A stretch of DNA of 64,000 nt from Paragonimus westermani (Eukaryota; Platyhelminthes; Trematoda; Plagiorchiida; Troglotrematidae). Location of the stretch: NCBI GenBank assembly GCA_008508345.1, contig QNGE01000840.1, positions 73,291 to 137,290 of the forward strand. Reading direction: 5' to 3'. Positions 48,075 to 60,170 of this stretch are shown here, one piece after another. Numbering within the stretch: the first letter of the stretch is position 1; each line of letters starts with the position of its first letter. A model generated the notes under the pieces. The model saw only the letters and a program-made list of their open reading frames with translations. It did not search any database and was not told where the DNA came from. The position numbers and the translations under genes are program-made.

Positions 48075-51000
48075 GTGAGTTGTTCGAGTTGGAGTGATGG
48101 ACGGGGTGCGTGCCCATACACGTTTGAACAATCTTCAAGTTCGTTTACCTCACTTAGCAGTTATTATTACTGTCATTAGTACTTTTATGTCAACACTCAC
48201 CTCTGGAACGCGAGTGTTGCTTTCCCTAGCGCTGACCAAGCTGACAACGTGATAAGTTGATTTTAAGCAGGAGCGTTTTCAGCACTAACCGCTGAAATGC
48301 AGGCGACCAATTTAGTTATTTCAGCCTTCACCCTTCCAGCGGCCTTGACGGGATGATTTCAACTATGAATGCGACAGCTAGTCCATGATGAGATTAGCAG
48401 TTCAGCACCTCTTTGATTCAGTTGGCGTTTTCAGATTTAGATGATAGGACAAATATTTCATCCCACAGCTTTCAGGTTGTATGTGGATTTTGCCTGTAGC
48501 AACCATGCGAACAACCACAGTTAGATTAACTGTATCCACAGAGTTAATGAGAATAAGACAAACACGTATTATTGCTAAATGGTTTTGGTTGCCTTTGGCC
48601 TCTGAATAAGAGTGGATCGATCAGATAGCTGCCATGACTAAAAGTAATGTGAAGTTACAGACACGAGGTCGAGTAGTAAATTGTCATCTACACTTGCAAG
48701 ACAATAAAGAAACGAAAGTTTTGACAATCTGGCGTGCACATCCATTGCGATTCACAAAATTCACATATTCTCAATTGTGGACATTAAATCACCAACAGTC
48801 CTTGCAGTAATATGTGTTGATCAGCACCAGATGTGTCCACATGGTTTGCCTCGATTGCGGGGGTTAATACAGACCAACGAAGCTAGCTTTCCGTGACAGC
48901 AGTTGTCGGATGCTTCTACATCGCCCTTCACTTAACAGATTTTCATAGCGTAGATATGACCTTGCGAGTGGTAGCACTGATGGAGCGATGACCATTTGAG
49001 TCGCACAATCTCGCTTGTGTACATGAATAGGTATGACCATTTGCTCGCTGGGTTGTTCGCCATAGTAGAAAACCGCTCCTAATAGGTCTCGCTTTACAAA
49101 GCACTACCTCTGTGTGTGACCAAGCATGGTCGGTTCGGCCAGCCCAGTGACACTTCACGGTAGCTGTGACACACGGTTGGGAACCTCTGGTAGTTCCATT
49201 GCGCACGTTGGCTAACTACAACTTCCTATAGGTAAAATTCGTGTTCACTGGGACATTTAAGAGTTCGCATTTGATGCCTCTTTACACGATGAATAAACTT
49301 ATTTTATAAGTTCGTGTGTTCACCCTTATGTTAAATGCGGCAGTACGAACTTTGCCGTCGTCTGACTGAGCTGATTGCTGTGATGAGGACAGTCAAAAGA
49401 AACAGGGCAATATGAGCAACAAGAACTCTACTGATTTACAACTGCCATCCTGCGCCTATAAAACCTGGGTTATTTTGTCCGCAATATAGAGATGCCTGGG
49501 GCTAACGATTAAACAAAGGTGCTGTTTTGTGAATAAAACTCAATCCCCGTCTTTTAATTCCCAACAAGATTTTTCCTTCCGACAGAAGCTACTTGACACA
49601 AGCACAACGCAGTGAGTAGGGCAGTATTAGCATGAACTTGAGCACTTCGTTCATTCTTGATTTTATGGAAACTGCTTCTACATTCATAATATTTGCTAGA
49701 GCAAAACGTTTTAACCAGAGACTTCAGTGCTCAAACTGTGGTGATCAAGTAACCAACAAAAGTTGAAGAACGAACCCAGTTCCTAATCAACAATAAGAAA
49801 CTCAGCAGACGATCTGGAGCAGTAAATGGAAAAACGAAAACCCACTAATCGTTTTTTAAACTCACCAGCAAGTGTTAGCGCACAATAGCTTGGACTCAGA
49901 GACCAACTCAAGAGTATGAGTTGTGGCATTCGGTATCAGGACAGAATTAACATGTGTGAAATCATGAACTCGACTGCATTCTAGAGAGTGCATAATTTGA
50001 AAGCCTTTGTTTTTACGCTAGACGACCTTTACTCTTTAGCACAAGTATTTGAATTGAATCATTCGCTACAAGCGCCCACATTCGACCTCATCATTTTTTA
50101 TGTATTCTGTGCTTATCTAGGTCCTCTACAAATTGTCCAATTGATGAGGAACGTGTTAACTCTGTTTGGTATTGATAGGGGCTAGCAGAAAGATTAATGG
50201 CCACATAAAACTCGGTCCATGTTACCCTAAGCGTCAAGCGTCTTATCTGACATAAAGCACTTGCCAACGTGGGAGGCTAACAACAGTTACTGAGACACTG
50301 TAACGAGTAGACTGGTCGACTTCACTTATTTGACTCACGTCCAACTTTCCACCGAGAAGAACAGACTCTCTTATCGCATGACTCTGGTACAGGTTGTGGG
50401 TGAATCAGTGCACCGCGAAACACAATGTGCATCCGTAAAGCATGACCCACGCGTGCAATCGACTATATCCCAGAAGTTAGTTTGGAGTGGATCACATCAA
50501 ATCAGACCTGCAAACTAATACCTCCCCCACAAACCCACATAAAAAGCGCCTAACGTGATAGAAGAGCATAAGTGTGTGGTGCTGACCATTCGGTATACCC
50601 ACTCAAGCCCGAGATGAAGTTCGCCAGTTGGTTCCATAAAAGAGGCAAGCTCCTCGAAACAGTGAGGGAATTTTTACTGAGACGGCTCACTGCACCAGTT
50701 TTACACAAGCGTTATGTCATTTACGATTAATAACTTGGTCATCTCCATTTGCACTGACATTTGAAATTTCAGGATTAAGACTGTCGGAACGGACGGAATT
50801 ACAATGTCCATGCTTGAAAGGCAAACAGATGTTGCCCCTCTGGATAAGGGTGAAAGATTAGTGCTTTTAGCAACACTACGTTTTGGGACTCCTGAAAGGT
50901 GGATTTTTACCACTCTGCCAACTCATATCTGCAGTAACCGGATGACAATTGACTAAGTGTGCATGAGGCATAAAACAGTAGAAATGTTAACCATGAACCT

Positions 51001-52234
51001 CATGGAAAGATAAACGAGCATTTGTGAAGAGATCAACTAAGAAAATGATTCCTTGATTCAGTTTTGTGGTTAACGCAAGAAAAGGAAACGCGAGTTTTCG
51101 CAAGATTCGAGCCAAATAAGGAGTGACAGAAAATAGTGAGGCCGGCCTCCTGTTAGCAAACTTCTGTGCAGGGATATTATGAGAAATGTACGAACTCATT
51201 CCGTGAAATTAGAGTGAACGGGGTGAATTGTGTCAGATAGGTTTGGCTCAAAACTTCTCGTATATTACCAACCAGGAGAAACAGTGAAACAACCAAATGT
51301 TTACGGAAGAGGCCATCGACTGGAATCTATCTTTTAAGGATACAGCAAAATCTGCAGAGATCTTTAATGTCAGACGAAAGAAAATAACCTAGGAACTAGA
51401 AATACAGTGACAGAGCGAACGGGCCTCAAAAATCAGCCTACCAAATCGCAGAAGAGGATGGCAGAGACTTTGAATGTCAAACATAGTATACATGTAATTT
51501 TGGACGTTTATGAAAAATTCTACAGTATGAGTAGCATCAATAGAATTGACAACATCAATAACGTATCAGTTCTGTACTGGAGGTAGTTTCAGGTTAGTTC
51601 CTAGCAGGAAGTTGAGCTACGAAATCATGATTTACTTCAAGGGATGGGTTTGAATTAGTTATTCCTTATGGCGTCTCTTTCTCAAAACCAAGAAGGCCTC
51701 CACCTTTGTTTGTGTTAAGAGACCCACCGCAACACTGTGACGAAATCTATAGTTTGGTTAAGGCTGTCTACAACTTTACTGGAAATCACTGCAACCAACA
51801 GTTCGCAAACCCCTTTTTCAACCCCTTTTAGGACTTTGGTGTTGGCTTCCCGTTTGGAGAACAACCGCAAAACAGCTGATAGTTCATTGTGTATGAGAAA
51901 AAGAAATGAACTTGCTGCAGTGAACACAAAATGACTCAACTTAGCAGGTTTGTCGAACCCAAGTTTAACGGCACAATTACTCTGTGAAGTGATCGTGGTG
52001 GCCCTAGTACACAATTTACCCGATTCAGCTTATAAATGTCGGTCAGATCCGGTAGAACAAACAGAGTGGACCGTTTTCTTGGTATGCTAACCATGTCTGT
52101 CGTGAGACTCGGATATCAAATTCCTTTCTTCTAACATCTAATCGGATTGGTTTTGATCATGTGGCGCACAATTCATATTCAGGTACTATAGAACCCATTG
52201 TTACGCCCCATATGGTCATTCCTATTCTTCACAG
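48075..52234 (+). other. TPST intron 2
   Basis: GT-AG intron of about 4.2 kb, phase 2 at both ends. I find no recognisable mobile element, RNA gene or further TPST exon in it; the small open frames show no family motif. Conserved TPST sequence runs straight from exon 2 into exon 3, so no coding exon is missing here. Confidence 0.7.
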
Positions 52235-52398
52235 ACGTCACCTGACTGGAAACAACATGGAGCAAAACATGAAACACTGGGACAACTTGGTAACGGCGTT
52301 CCTCAAAACCTGTGGTTACCTCGGTCCTCGGCGTTGTATAACTATGCGCTACGAACCACTGATAATGGAGCCGGAGCTAGAAACGAGGAGACTGTTCG
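52235..52398 (+). CDS. TPST: Protein-tyrosine sulfotransferase, exon 3
   Basis: Encodes residues about 162-217, the helical segment after the RDGR motif. HWDNLVTAFLKTC aligns with the family's KWN..IE.MY..C helix. Cys188 and Cys196 keep the eight-residue spacing of the second conserved disulfide. RRCITMRYEPLIMEPE aligns with the KC...YEQLVLHPE strand and loop. The acceptor is a pyrimidine-rich tract ending TTCTTCACAG (AG at 52233-52234). The first base, A, completes GA from exon 2 to give Glu. The donor is GTGAGT at 52399, leaving G of an Ala codon. No reading-frame disruption is seen. Confidence 0.9.
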
Positions 52399-54037
52399 GT
52401 GAGTCAGTAGGGCGTTCATTTATCACAGATTCAGGATCAATTAACTACAAAGAACAACCTCCAGCTGAACAATGCTCACATTTGCCCTCAACCGTCCTAT
52501 CCAGAGTAAATTCCTAGCCAATCTATTCCGAAAAGTAGCATTAGACTCGGGTTTTGCTCATGTCATGTTTCGTCAATAACATATACCTTTTCCAAGGTCA
52601 CAGTTAGAACTCCGACCGCACTTTCACGAGGCATCCGTGTTGACCACTGCACCACTGACATCACAATAAGCACGATCGAGTTATCATATGTGAACGCTCA
52701 ACCACTTTCAACTGTGAGTAAGACTGAGTCGAAATAAGTACTGATACAGGTTGCTGTGGTTCTGTTCCTTGTCTACGACCAACACTTATAACCAGAGATT
52801 CAATACGAAATAACACCAGAGTTGGCTTCCACTCTAAACATCTTTGCGAGTCAGACATTACACTTGGCATGACACACCGGTCTTGTTTACTTCAGATCCG
52901 TTGACGTTCCATTCTTTTTCTTGGGGATCACTGCCAATTGTTTTAATTAATAAGTAGTAGCATAGATCTAGAATACATTTGACAAGATCAAACTTTGCAC
53001 GTTGAACAGTGGTATGCAGCGTCCAACCCGCGAATCTGCCAAACTTTTGCAGACGTGGTGAATTAGCCAGAACGTTAGAGTGTGTGAGACTGTTTGTCTT
53101 TGTACACAGCCTTTCTGCAGATGTCGTTCGCATACTATTTGGTGGTCATCAATCAGTTGCTCACTTTCATTAATCCTTACACGGTACCTTCAGTCGTTCA
53201 TCCCTGTTTCACAATTTCGGCAGTTTCAAATGTAGGGTTTTTCCGGTTGTAGCTGTCTAAATTAACATTGACACTAGACAGATTAATAAAAACTAACTCA
53301 CCCCAGTTTATTAGACTGTAAAATGCACAGAGTTGAACGGCTGATACCTTGTGTGAATTTCCACGTCACCTATTCAGTCTCTTGGTGAAGAATTTTCGAT
53401 CCTCAGTCCGTCTTCCACATTCAAATAGATCACTAACTGTGCGGTTTAGGTTGGTTAGTTCGATGAAAAGAGTTGCATGTAGAGACGACTGAAGTGTTGA
53501 CTGGTATTCAGTGAATGTCTTTGAGCAGTTCGAACAAAACAAACTAGTGGAAAAATTTCCTTCTGTTTTCTGGTTCGGTATATATTCAGCCTACGTAAGT
53601 ACATAAAAACGCAGCCAATATACATAGATCCACATATCCATATGCAGAAATTCACACTAGTGCATAAAACAAGGTGATCGGCCACGTTTATCTATACCGA
53701 AAAAAATATTCAAGGATAAAAGTGTTTTGTGACTAGCTTGCAGCATTCAAATCCTGTTGGCTACTACGTCGACATATATGATAAACACAAAACATCACTG
53801 TACTGAAAAATCCTCCTTTATGGGCGCGTTCAAAACTCGTCGTATGTTTGCAGAATTAGTCAGTGTACTGCACATTGTTACTATACGTTCGGTCAATCCA
53901 TCGGGTCCCTACATCAATCGTGATTACCTCGTGTGGTGCACTGAATGTTACAGCCATATTCCTTTGAATTATTGCATTATGTCAGTCACTGCGTGAACAG
54001 CAATTGACCAGTCCTCGTTCAACCTTCATGTTCACAG
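52399..54037 (+). other. TPST intron 3
   Basis: GT-AG intron of about 1.6 kb, phase 1. Its only recognisable content is a SINE family B copy at 52512-52712, with the tRNA-like head reading on the minus strand, antisense to the gene. Confidence 0.7.
52512..52712 (-). mobile_element. SINE family B copy B3 (TPST intron 3)
   Basis: Matches B1 from the body (CCGAAAAGTAGCATTAGACTC) through the tRNA-like head, with A box complement CCACTGCACCA (52644-52654) and the conserved right part CGCTCAACCACTTTCAAC. The B1 tail is missing. The SINE reads antisense to TPST. Confidence 0.65.
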
Positions 54038-54113
54038 CTTTTCTCAACATCTCATGGGATCCTATCGTGCTGAAGCATCAAACCATATTGGAAAACTTGA
54101 CTCACCTGAACTC
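54038..54113 (+). CDS. TPST: Protein-tyrosine sulfotransferase, exon 4 (short)
   Basis: A 76-base exon too short to stand out as an open frame, found by looking for the segment missing between exons 3 and 5. It encodes FLNISWDPIVLKHQTI and eight further residues, aligning with the family's FLGI-W-D-VLHHE-LIG segment. The acceptor is TTCACAG (AG at 54036-54037) and the donor GTAAGT at 54114. It starts with CT, completing G from exon 3 to Ala, and ends with TC, completed by C of exon 5 to Ser. Its length (76 = 2+72+2) is the phase the flanking exons require. The family's HHE is KHQ here. The loop before the next conserved Ser is about two residues shorter than in vertebrate TPSTs. Confidence 0.85.
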
Positions 54114-55304
54114 GTAAGTTAGGGTCAGTAAGTTCGCTTCGGAAATGTATGAGCGTAGTTGGTAGATTGATTGACGTACTGTCAAATATTTCTTTCATAG
54201 TGATTCATTGGTTCTAGTGTCGATGTTTTTGCGTTATACCGAAATCAGTCAACTTTCTGTCATCCAAATTATCCATCTTCAGACCTGCCCAAACTGTTTT
54301 TCAAAGGCACCTTTCCAAATAGAGCCAACTAGCAGATGAATAATCAGAGAATTTGTCACAGAAAGTACGGAACAAATCATTCTCTGATCGACAACCGGTG
54401 ACACTTGGCCGACTATGATTAATGGTTCCGTTCCTTTATCACTGTAAATCATCATTGGCAATATCCTCAACAACCTCACGAACAGTACATTGGCATACAA
54501 GTGAGCTTCACTGTTAAGTAACCATGTGAAGATGGAGTACAGGACAGGACTGGAAAGCGATACATAAAAACCCTCGTTACAAATTAAAACGTTCACCGTC
54601 AAAATGTGAGTAGCTCCAAAAACAATCAACTAAGTTTTGATAGAATAAGGTGACACCCGTCCCCTCGCGTATGTGTGGTTGTCAAATTGCCACGAACACT
54701 TACGTACGTTACAGGGAGCATTCATATCAGTGAATTCGGTTAACTCGAATTTTCCCCCAACTATCCATCCATTGACTCCGGAAGCTGTGAATATTGTGGC
54801 CCACTAAACGATAACGTCATAACGTAAACACTAGACTTGTAGAGTTCATTACCTAAGTAGAAACACAGAACACCTGCAAGTACACTGAATCATATTGATT
54901 TATTGCAAAGTACAATTAACGAATAAGGACCAGTAGGAATATTGTCAGAAAATGTGATTGTTTCAATAGTGCCCACGTATCACTCTTCTGTCTCTCTCTC
55001 TTAGAAAATCTGACACTTCCCTGACCGATTTCCCTATACTCGTTTTACCAAACGTTTTGACCGTCGGCGCTCTGCTTGTTAATCTGTGGTTTCTCCTTAC
55101 GTCGAAGCATACTAGTCTCGGTCTCCCTGTGTCTAAACACTCACTGTCAGTGTGTTTGTCTTGAGTGTCTCCGTACCGCAGGGTCAAAAATGGTCTGTGT
55201 TGATGTACAAAGTGGCAGTCAGTCCACGTCTGGTCCAAAGCGTTGCTCATGGACATGCTAAGTGTAACATTCTGTCAACATTCTGCCAACTGACTCCAAT
55301 TCCT

Positions 55305-55571
55305 TCAGTTGTATTTGCCTTCTGTTGTGTGGTTGTACACATAGGACTGCCCGCTATATTTTGATGTGCCTAAAAGAGTTGGGGTAAATGAGTTTAACCC
55401 TATCCATGACTGTGTGCTGAACACAAGCACCGAGGTGGGTCTCTCTGCCCACACATTTGGGGTTAGTATGCAGGCGAATAGAAACCGATCTACTTCAGTG
55501 TGCACAATTCTGGAATAATGCCTGAGAAGATCCTGTTTGAAAATCTGAACTATAGGTTCAGCCAGACGCAC
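55305..55571 (-). pseudogene. Gypsy (K02A2.6-like) integrase C-terminal fragment
   Basis: The minus-strand frame begins AEPIVQIFKQDLLRHYS and continues HTEVDRFLFACILTPNVWAE then RPTSVLVFSTQSWIGLN. This matches the NG-AER-VQTFK-ALL, LD-FLFAYR-TPN and SPAELMFGR-PRTRLD series at the end of the integrase core in K02A2.6-like gypsy elements. The catalytic Glu position (AER) reads AEP. No intact neighbours in frame. Confidence 0.7.
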
Positions 55572-55817
55572 GGTAATATTATGTAAACCTTAGATGTTAG
55601 GAGTTAAGACTGCACACAGAATGGTGAGAATTTCCACTGTTAGTAGGAGCCTCGTTGCCATTGGAAACTGCTTCGGTACCAAAAAGGTCAAAAACGAAAA
55701 TTGAAATTCAGTTAAACATTGACGACGAGTGTGCGTTTGACGAGATAGACATCGTTTCACTCGAAGTGGGTAATAAGTGCTAGCAAATGCATCTGAACAG
55801 ACCAAAGCAATTCGTAT

Positions 55818-56348
55818 TGTGGTGGATTGTCAAGTCGGAGGTGCGAGTTTTCGAACGCTCGGCCGAATACCTCAAGGCGGGAGGGAGATACGTTGAAAAG
55901 CTTGCCGCGATCGAATCAAGAACAACGTGCGCGACCGGATGAGTCATCGCTCGACTGGATCGGACCAACGGGCGAGACAGGGCAGGCGAAATACGACAGA
56001 CGGCCAGATCGGAGGCGTGGTTTTTCCAACATTTAGAGAAACATCTCGACACGATGTTGGAATACGGTCAAGGCCAACACTGGGTGGATGGCGGACAGCA
56101 CGAGCAACCGGACGAGCCATTGCGCAACGAAATCGGACAAACAGACAAGGAATGGCAGGCAGAAAACCCCCCGGTAGAAGGCGCCGATCACACACGTAAA
56201 TCGGTCAGAAGTGCACACGGCGTGAGAACGGAAACCGGGGGGGTGTTGCGGGTTGGAATTATGACTCATAAACGAGAGAGCGCGTGTTGCATGGGACTGG
56301 CGATTTGGACAATAAAGATTGTGCTTTATTAGACGCCTTCTCGCTACA
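55818..56348 (+). mobile_element. Solo LTR, 531 bp, GC-rich
   Basis: Starts TGTGGTGG and ends CTACA (TGT...ACA termini), flanked by GTAT on both sides (55814-55817 and 56349-56352), a 4-bp duplication of gypsy type. It contains AATAAA at 56311-56316, about 35 bp before the end. The block is clearly richer in G and C than the intron DNA around it and gives open frames on both strands only because stops are rare. Orientation is inferred from the polyadenylation signal; TTTATT at 56325-56330 gives a second signal on the other strand. Confidence 0.6.
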
Positions 56349-56855
56349 GTATGTATTCGTCTTCATGGTCCCTCCGTCTGGCGCAGAGGACCTATGGGTA
56401 CCGATCGTTCAGTAATTTGATATTTCTAACAGGCACTTCGTGGCTTCAAAAACAAGGTGGGATCTGAATGAATATTCGGCCGCCAGCAACAACATTTCTC
56501 AAGGTATTTCTGTTATATCGCGGCACGACCGATCGAATACGGTTGATCTTTAACGATCCCTATGACGCAGTAATACTGTGCGCGCTGTAATAACTCCGAG
56601 GAGCTGACATCCAAGCCGACTATGACGGAAAAAACACTGGTCTTTAGAAATAGAGCTTTTACCATTTCACTACGAAGACACATTGCAAGCGGAGCTTTTG
56701 CGTATTTGAATAATGTTCAATGAAGCACATGAAACGCGTTCTAAGTCATGAACTAACAAACCAGCATCTAGTATGTTGATCGCCGTGAGAAGTGAAAAAG
56801 ATGGTGCAGTAATGGCACGAAAAAGAGAAATTAAAATTTTAAAGTAAATAAATGT

Positions 56856-57092
56856 TCATTGCAAGTTAATTGGACAGTTTTTTGGGCATTTGATATCCCT
56901 AACACCTCTCTTGCGACCGGACCGCCGTCTGGGTGTGAGGGATCTTTCGAGAATGCTCTTCTGTTGAGTCGCTGTATTTGTTGCGTTCTCCGAAATCGGT
57001 GCCTTAAATGGAACGTTAAACATATCCAAAAGTATGTCGAGCTCGGTAATCTTTGCCGTACACGGCTGACTCCACTCCGAATAAAGACCCAT
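56856..57092 (-). pseudogene. gypsy-2 pol C-terminal remnant
   Basis: 78-codon frame ending in a basic run (TPRRRSGRKRGVRDIKCP). A Pro-Arg-Arg-Ser-rich end is usual for gypsy polyproteins and fits the position after integrase. The region between (57093-57300) shows fragments of the integrase C-terminal core in shifted frames. Confidence 0.55.
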
Positions 57093-57305
57093 GCTTTATC
57101 GGTGGCGTCTCGTGATAAGCCTTCATTCTCGGAGGTATGGCATGTTGCATTGTCCGAAGCTATCGGTCCATAAGAGTTTCTGTGGGAGACAGCTGATTTG
57201 GTGTGGCTTAGTTGGGAGTGGTTCTGTAGACAATCAAAAACTTCCGGAAGGTATCTTCCGACGTTCCCCTTCCCCGTGACCTGAGAAGCGCTTGCTTGAA
57301 AGTAT

Positions 57306-57640
57306 CTACGAAGCGTTCAGCCTGACTGTTGAATTGCAGAAGGTAGGGTGGAGAGCGTATGTGACAAATGGCATGCAAAAGTTTTTAAACTCAAGTGACG
57401 TGAACTGTGTGCCATTTTCGGATACGATGGTCTCCAGCAGTACATGGTGGCAAAATATTCTCTCCAACATCTGCAAGGTCTTCGACGTGGTCGAAGAAGA
57501 TAGAGCGACAATCCCCGGCCATTTGAAATGGGCATCCACGAGTACCAGATAATGTACTCCGTTGATAGGACCAGCGTAATCGATGTGTATCCGAGACCAG
57601 GGCTATTTGGGTTGCGGCCAGGCTACCGCTGCCAAGCATA
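57306..57640 (-). pseudogene. gypsy-2 integrase core remnant
   Basis: VDAHFKWPGIVALSSSTTS and LLETIVSENGTQFTSLEFKN match the integrase core between the first and second catalytic Asp. The second reads SENG where the family has SDNG. A neighbouring frame supplies RIHIDYAGP, holding the first Asp. The frame then runs into a stop. Confidence 0.8.
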
Positions 57641-57932
57641 GCTTCGTACAGTAGGCTTTATTCAACTCATTCCAGGATGTGCGGAGTGAAAATTACTGAG
57701 TACTTTAAAACGCAGACGATATGGAACAACATCACGATCACCAAACACCAATCAGTTACTCACCGCGCATAGCGAGCTCCGTCTGTTGTGAAGTTGTTTC
57801 AATTCTTCGTAGAATTTTCTGGTTGACCAACACTGTGGTGTATCGCATGGTCCGTTGGAGGATACAGTCCTCATCTGTTGCTTGCTGAATTTGAAGGGCT
57901 GTAAGTGGCAAACCTCTGACGGAACTCGTGAA

Positions 57933-58430
57933 CTAATCGACTGCATAGTCTGCTGCCGTTACTGCCGCGATGACTGCTTCTTCGTCCGACGTGGGGTAGT
58001 CGATAATTAGTCGCGATAGGACATCCACCTCACCAAATTCCTCAGTCCGTGGATGCTGGATCTGGAAGACGTAAACAAGGACAATCAAGGCCCATCGTTG
58101 CAGTCCGTTAGTTGGATGTGTAGAGATACTTGTTTTGGATCCAAAGATAGACAACAACGGCTTATGGTCAGTTAACGGTAGGAACTTGACCCCGTAGATG
58201 AAATCGTGATAGCACCGCATCGCAAACACGCGGGCCAAGACTGCTTTCTCGATCTGAGTATATCGTTTCTCCACTGGAGTAAGACTTCGTGATGCGTGCA
58301 TGACAGCCTTCTGTGTTCCATTGGGAAACGTGTGTAGTAGGACAATAACTCCATACACCGAAGCATCAACAGCCACAACTACCTGGAGTTTGGGGTCGTA
58401 GTGCCTCAACAAGAGATCGGTGCTGAACAC
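57933..58430 (-). pseudogene. gypsy-2 RNase H
   Basis: 165-codon frame with LLRHYDPKLQVVVAVDASVY then GVIVLLHTFPNGTQKAVMHA (D-AS-YG-G--L), SRSLTPVEKRYTQIEKAVLA with the catalytic Glu, and LPLTDHKPLLSIF with the third Asp. RWALIVLVYVFQIQH and VDVLSRL form the connection. All expected acidic residues are present. Confidence 0.92.
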
Positions 58431-58475
58431 TCACTTCAGTTGATAAAACGCAGATTCACAATCGCTGGACCAATT

Positions 58476-59219
58476 TTATGGGACGTCCTTCCCTAGCAGT
58501 TTGTTCAGCGGTGGCCTGATATTATGAGGTGTTGGGAGAAATGCCGAACAATAAATAATTAAGCCAGGAAATGAACGGAGGGAACTCATGTCTGTAGGAG
58601 CCGGCACTCTCTGGATAGCTTGAATATTCTCCGGATCTGGGTGGCGGTCAATAGCATCAAAGATAACTCCGAGGAACATGACAGATTGTAGTGAGAATTT
58701 GCATATCTTCGGTCGAAGATAGAAGCCAGTATCCTGGATATGTTACTGTACTTTTTCAGTTCGTTCACGCAGTTCCTCTGGAGTCACACCGGTGATAATC
58801 ACGTCGTCTAGATGCACTGCCACACCCGGGAAGCCGGCCAAAATGGTGTCCATCAACCGCTGGAAGATTGCTGGAGCGGTATCAATGCCAAAAGAAAGAC
58901 GGTTATATTGAACTAAACTGCGGTGAGTATTAATGCTGAGCAACTCACGTGATTCCAGAGCAACTTCTACTTGGAGGTAGGCCTCTGCGAGGTTCAGTTT
59001 AGCAAAGAATTCTCCTCCATTTAAGGTTGTGAACTAATCATCTGTTGTCGACAAAGGGTGGTGGTGTGTTTGGAGCGCAACGTTTGAGCCAGCTGCGAAA
59101 TCAGCACAGATCCGCAATGCTCCAATTGGCTCCTTCATAACCACAATGGGGGTCGTCCATGCAGACTGCTCGGGACCGTGACTTGGATCGCGACTTCGAT
59201 CTGGACCTTGAACAAGCAA
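58476..59219 (-). pseudogene. gypsy-2 reverse transcriptase
   Basis: Three adjoining frames give the whole RT: TTPIVVMKEPIGALRICADF, KLNLAEAYLQVEV (the F-KLDL--AY-Q box, in an intervening stretch), YNRLSFGIDTAPAIFQRLMD, GVAVHLDDVIITG with the catalytic Asp pair at 58803-58808 intact, MFLGVIFDAIDRHPDPE and a C-terminal LRSFPGLIIYCSAFLP. Internal stops at about 59035, 58743 and 58474 make it non-functional as it stands. Confidence 0.9.
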
Positions 59220-59618
59220 GTGTACTTTACTGACTTGGCTGACCGAATTGCATTGCTGACATCTGTGTTGTTTGAATAAGCAGAACCTGACGAAGTGTCA
59301 CGCCCCACAGTGCCAACCTGCTGCCGGAGGCTTCTACCCAGGTTTCGGGTCGTTTGGGCCTTATTACGTATCGTGTGAAGGGTCGGGGTCGCGCCATCTG
59401 AAAGTAAAAGGATGTTGAACCGCATGAAATCCGGGACTACCTTGGCCCCCAGACAGGACCAAAGTAGTGTCATGCTTCAAGTTCACCAGTCGTTGGTACT
59501 CTGCAACCATATAGTTCAAGGTGAGATTTGGTTAATGTTCCAAACGGTTCAGCAACCGGGTGCGTATATCAACCAACCTTGGAGGCTGGAGACTGCATAT
59601 TAGCATAAGCGGCTTGAA

Positions 59619-60170
59619 TTACTCGTCCGTCGGGGGCCTCAGCTTGAGGCGGTCACATTCACGAGTAACCAGTCCAACATGTGTCAGGAAATAATCGGAA
59701 TCGTTCACTACCAGCTTGAGACATCTGTAACGAATAGTGAGCGAAGAATATTGATCACCGAACAGATGACTAAGCGACTTGATAGTATCCTTGAAATTAC
59801 GGTCTTGAGGTTTGTCAGGCAAAATACTGTTGCAATACTTGTCTAATTCGGCTTCACCGAGCTTACGAAGTAGCTGTCTGGTTTCTGAGTCATTATCTTG
59901 TCCAGCGAAAGTAACTGTAAATAAATCCTCATAACGTCTGAACCAAGTGTCAAATGTTGTAATGGAACTCCGATATACTGTTGCATGAGGCATCAATCGA
60001 CGGTGCGTTCGTAGATGTGGGTTGTGCGGAGCTTTCCCTGACTTTCGCAAGTACCTCTATCAGCTTAAGCTGCTGCTCCAATAGCAATTCTAACGTGGAT
60101 GGGCCAATAACAAACCAACAATCGTCGCCAAAAATTTCATTCTGGTTGCTACCGGGGGGACTATAGCGTT
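59619..60170 (-). pseudogene. gypsy-2 gag (capsid) remnant
   Basis: Starts upstream of the main frame with LEQQLKLIEVLAKVRESSAQ (about 60030-60100), then FDTWFRRYEDLFTV, RQLLRKLGEAELDKYCNSIL, IKSLSHLFGDQYSSLTIRYR and VGLVTRECDRLKL. The order Q-rich N-terminal helix, F--W--RYEDLF, LLRKL, E-Y, L---FG is that of K02A2.6-type Gag capsid domains. A frameshift separates the first helix from the rest. Confidence 0.75.

Larger units (their letters stand above)
56856..60170 (-). mobile_element. Ty3/gypsy retrotransposon gypsy-2 (minus strand, in TPST intron 4)
   Basis: On the minus strand from right to left: gag, a short ill-defined region where protease should lie, RT, RNase H, integrase, pol C-terminus. 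Domains are far better preserved than in gypsy-1, but stops occur between RT blocks and in integrase. It differs from gypsy-1 in sequence throughout, so it is a separate lineage. No LTRs recognised at its ends; the solo LTR on the left has the opposite orientation. Confidence 0.85.

Noticed and set aside
47713..48138. 141-codon frame on the minus strand over TPST exon 2
   Set aside because: Shadow of the conserved plus-strand coding exon.
55780..56332. Overlapping open frames on both strands near 56 kb
   Set aside because: Caused by low stop density in a GC-rich block that has solo LTR structure; no protein motif.
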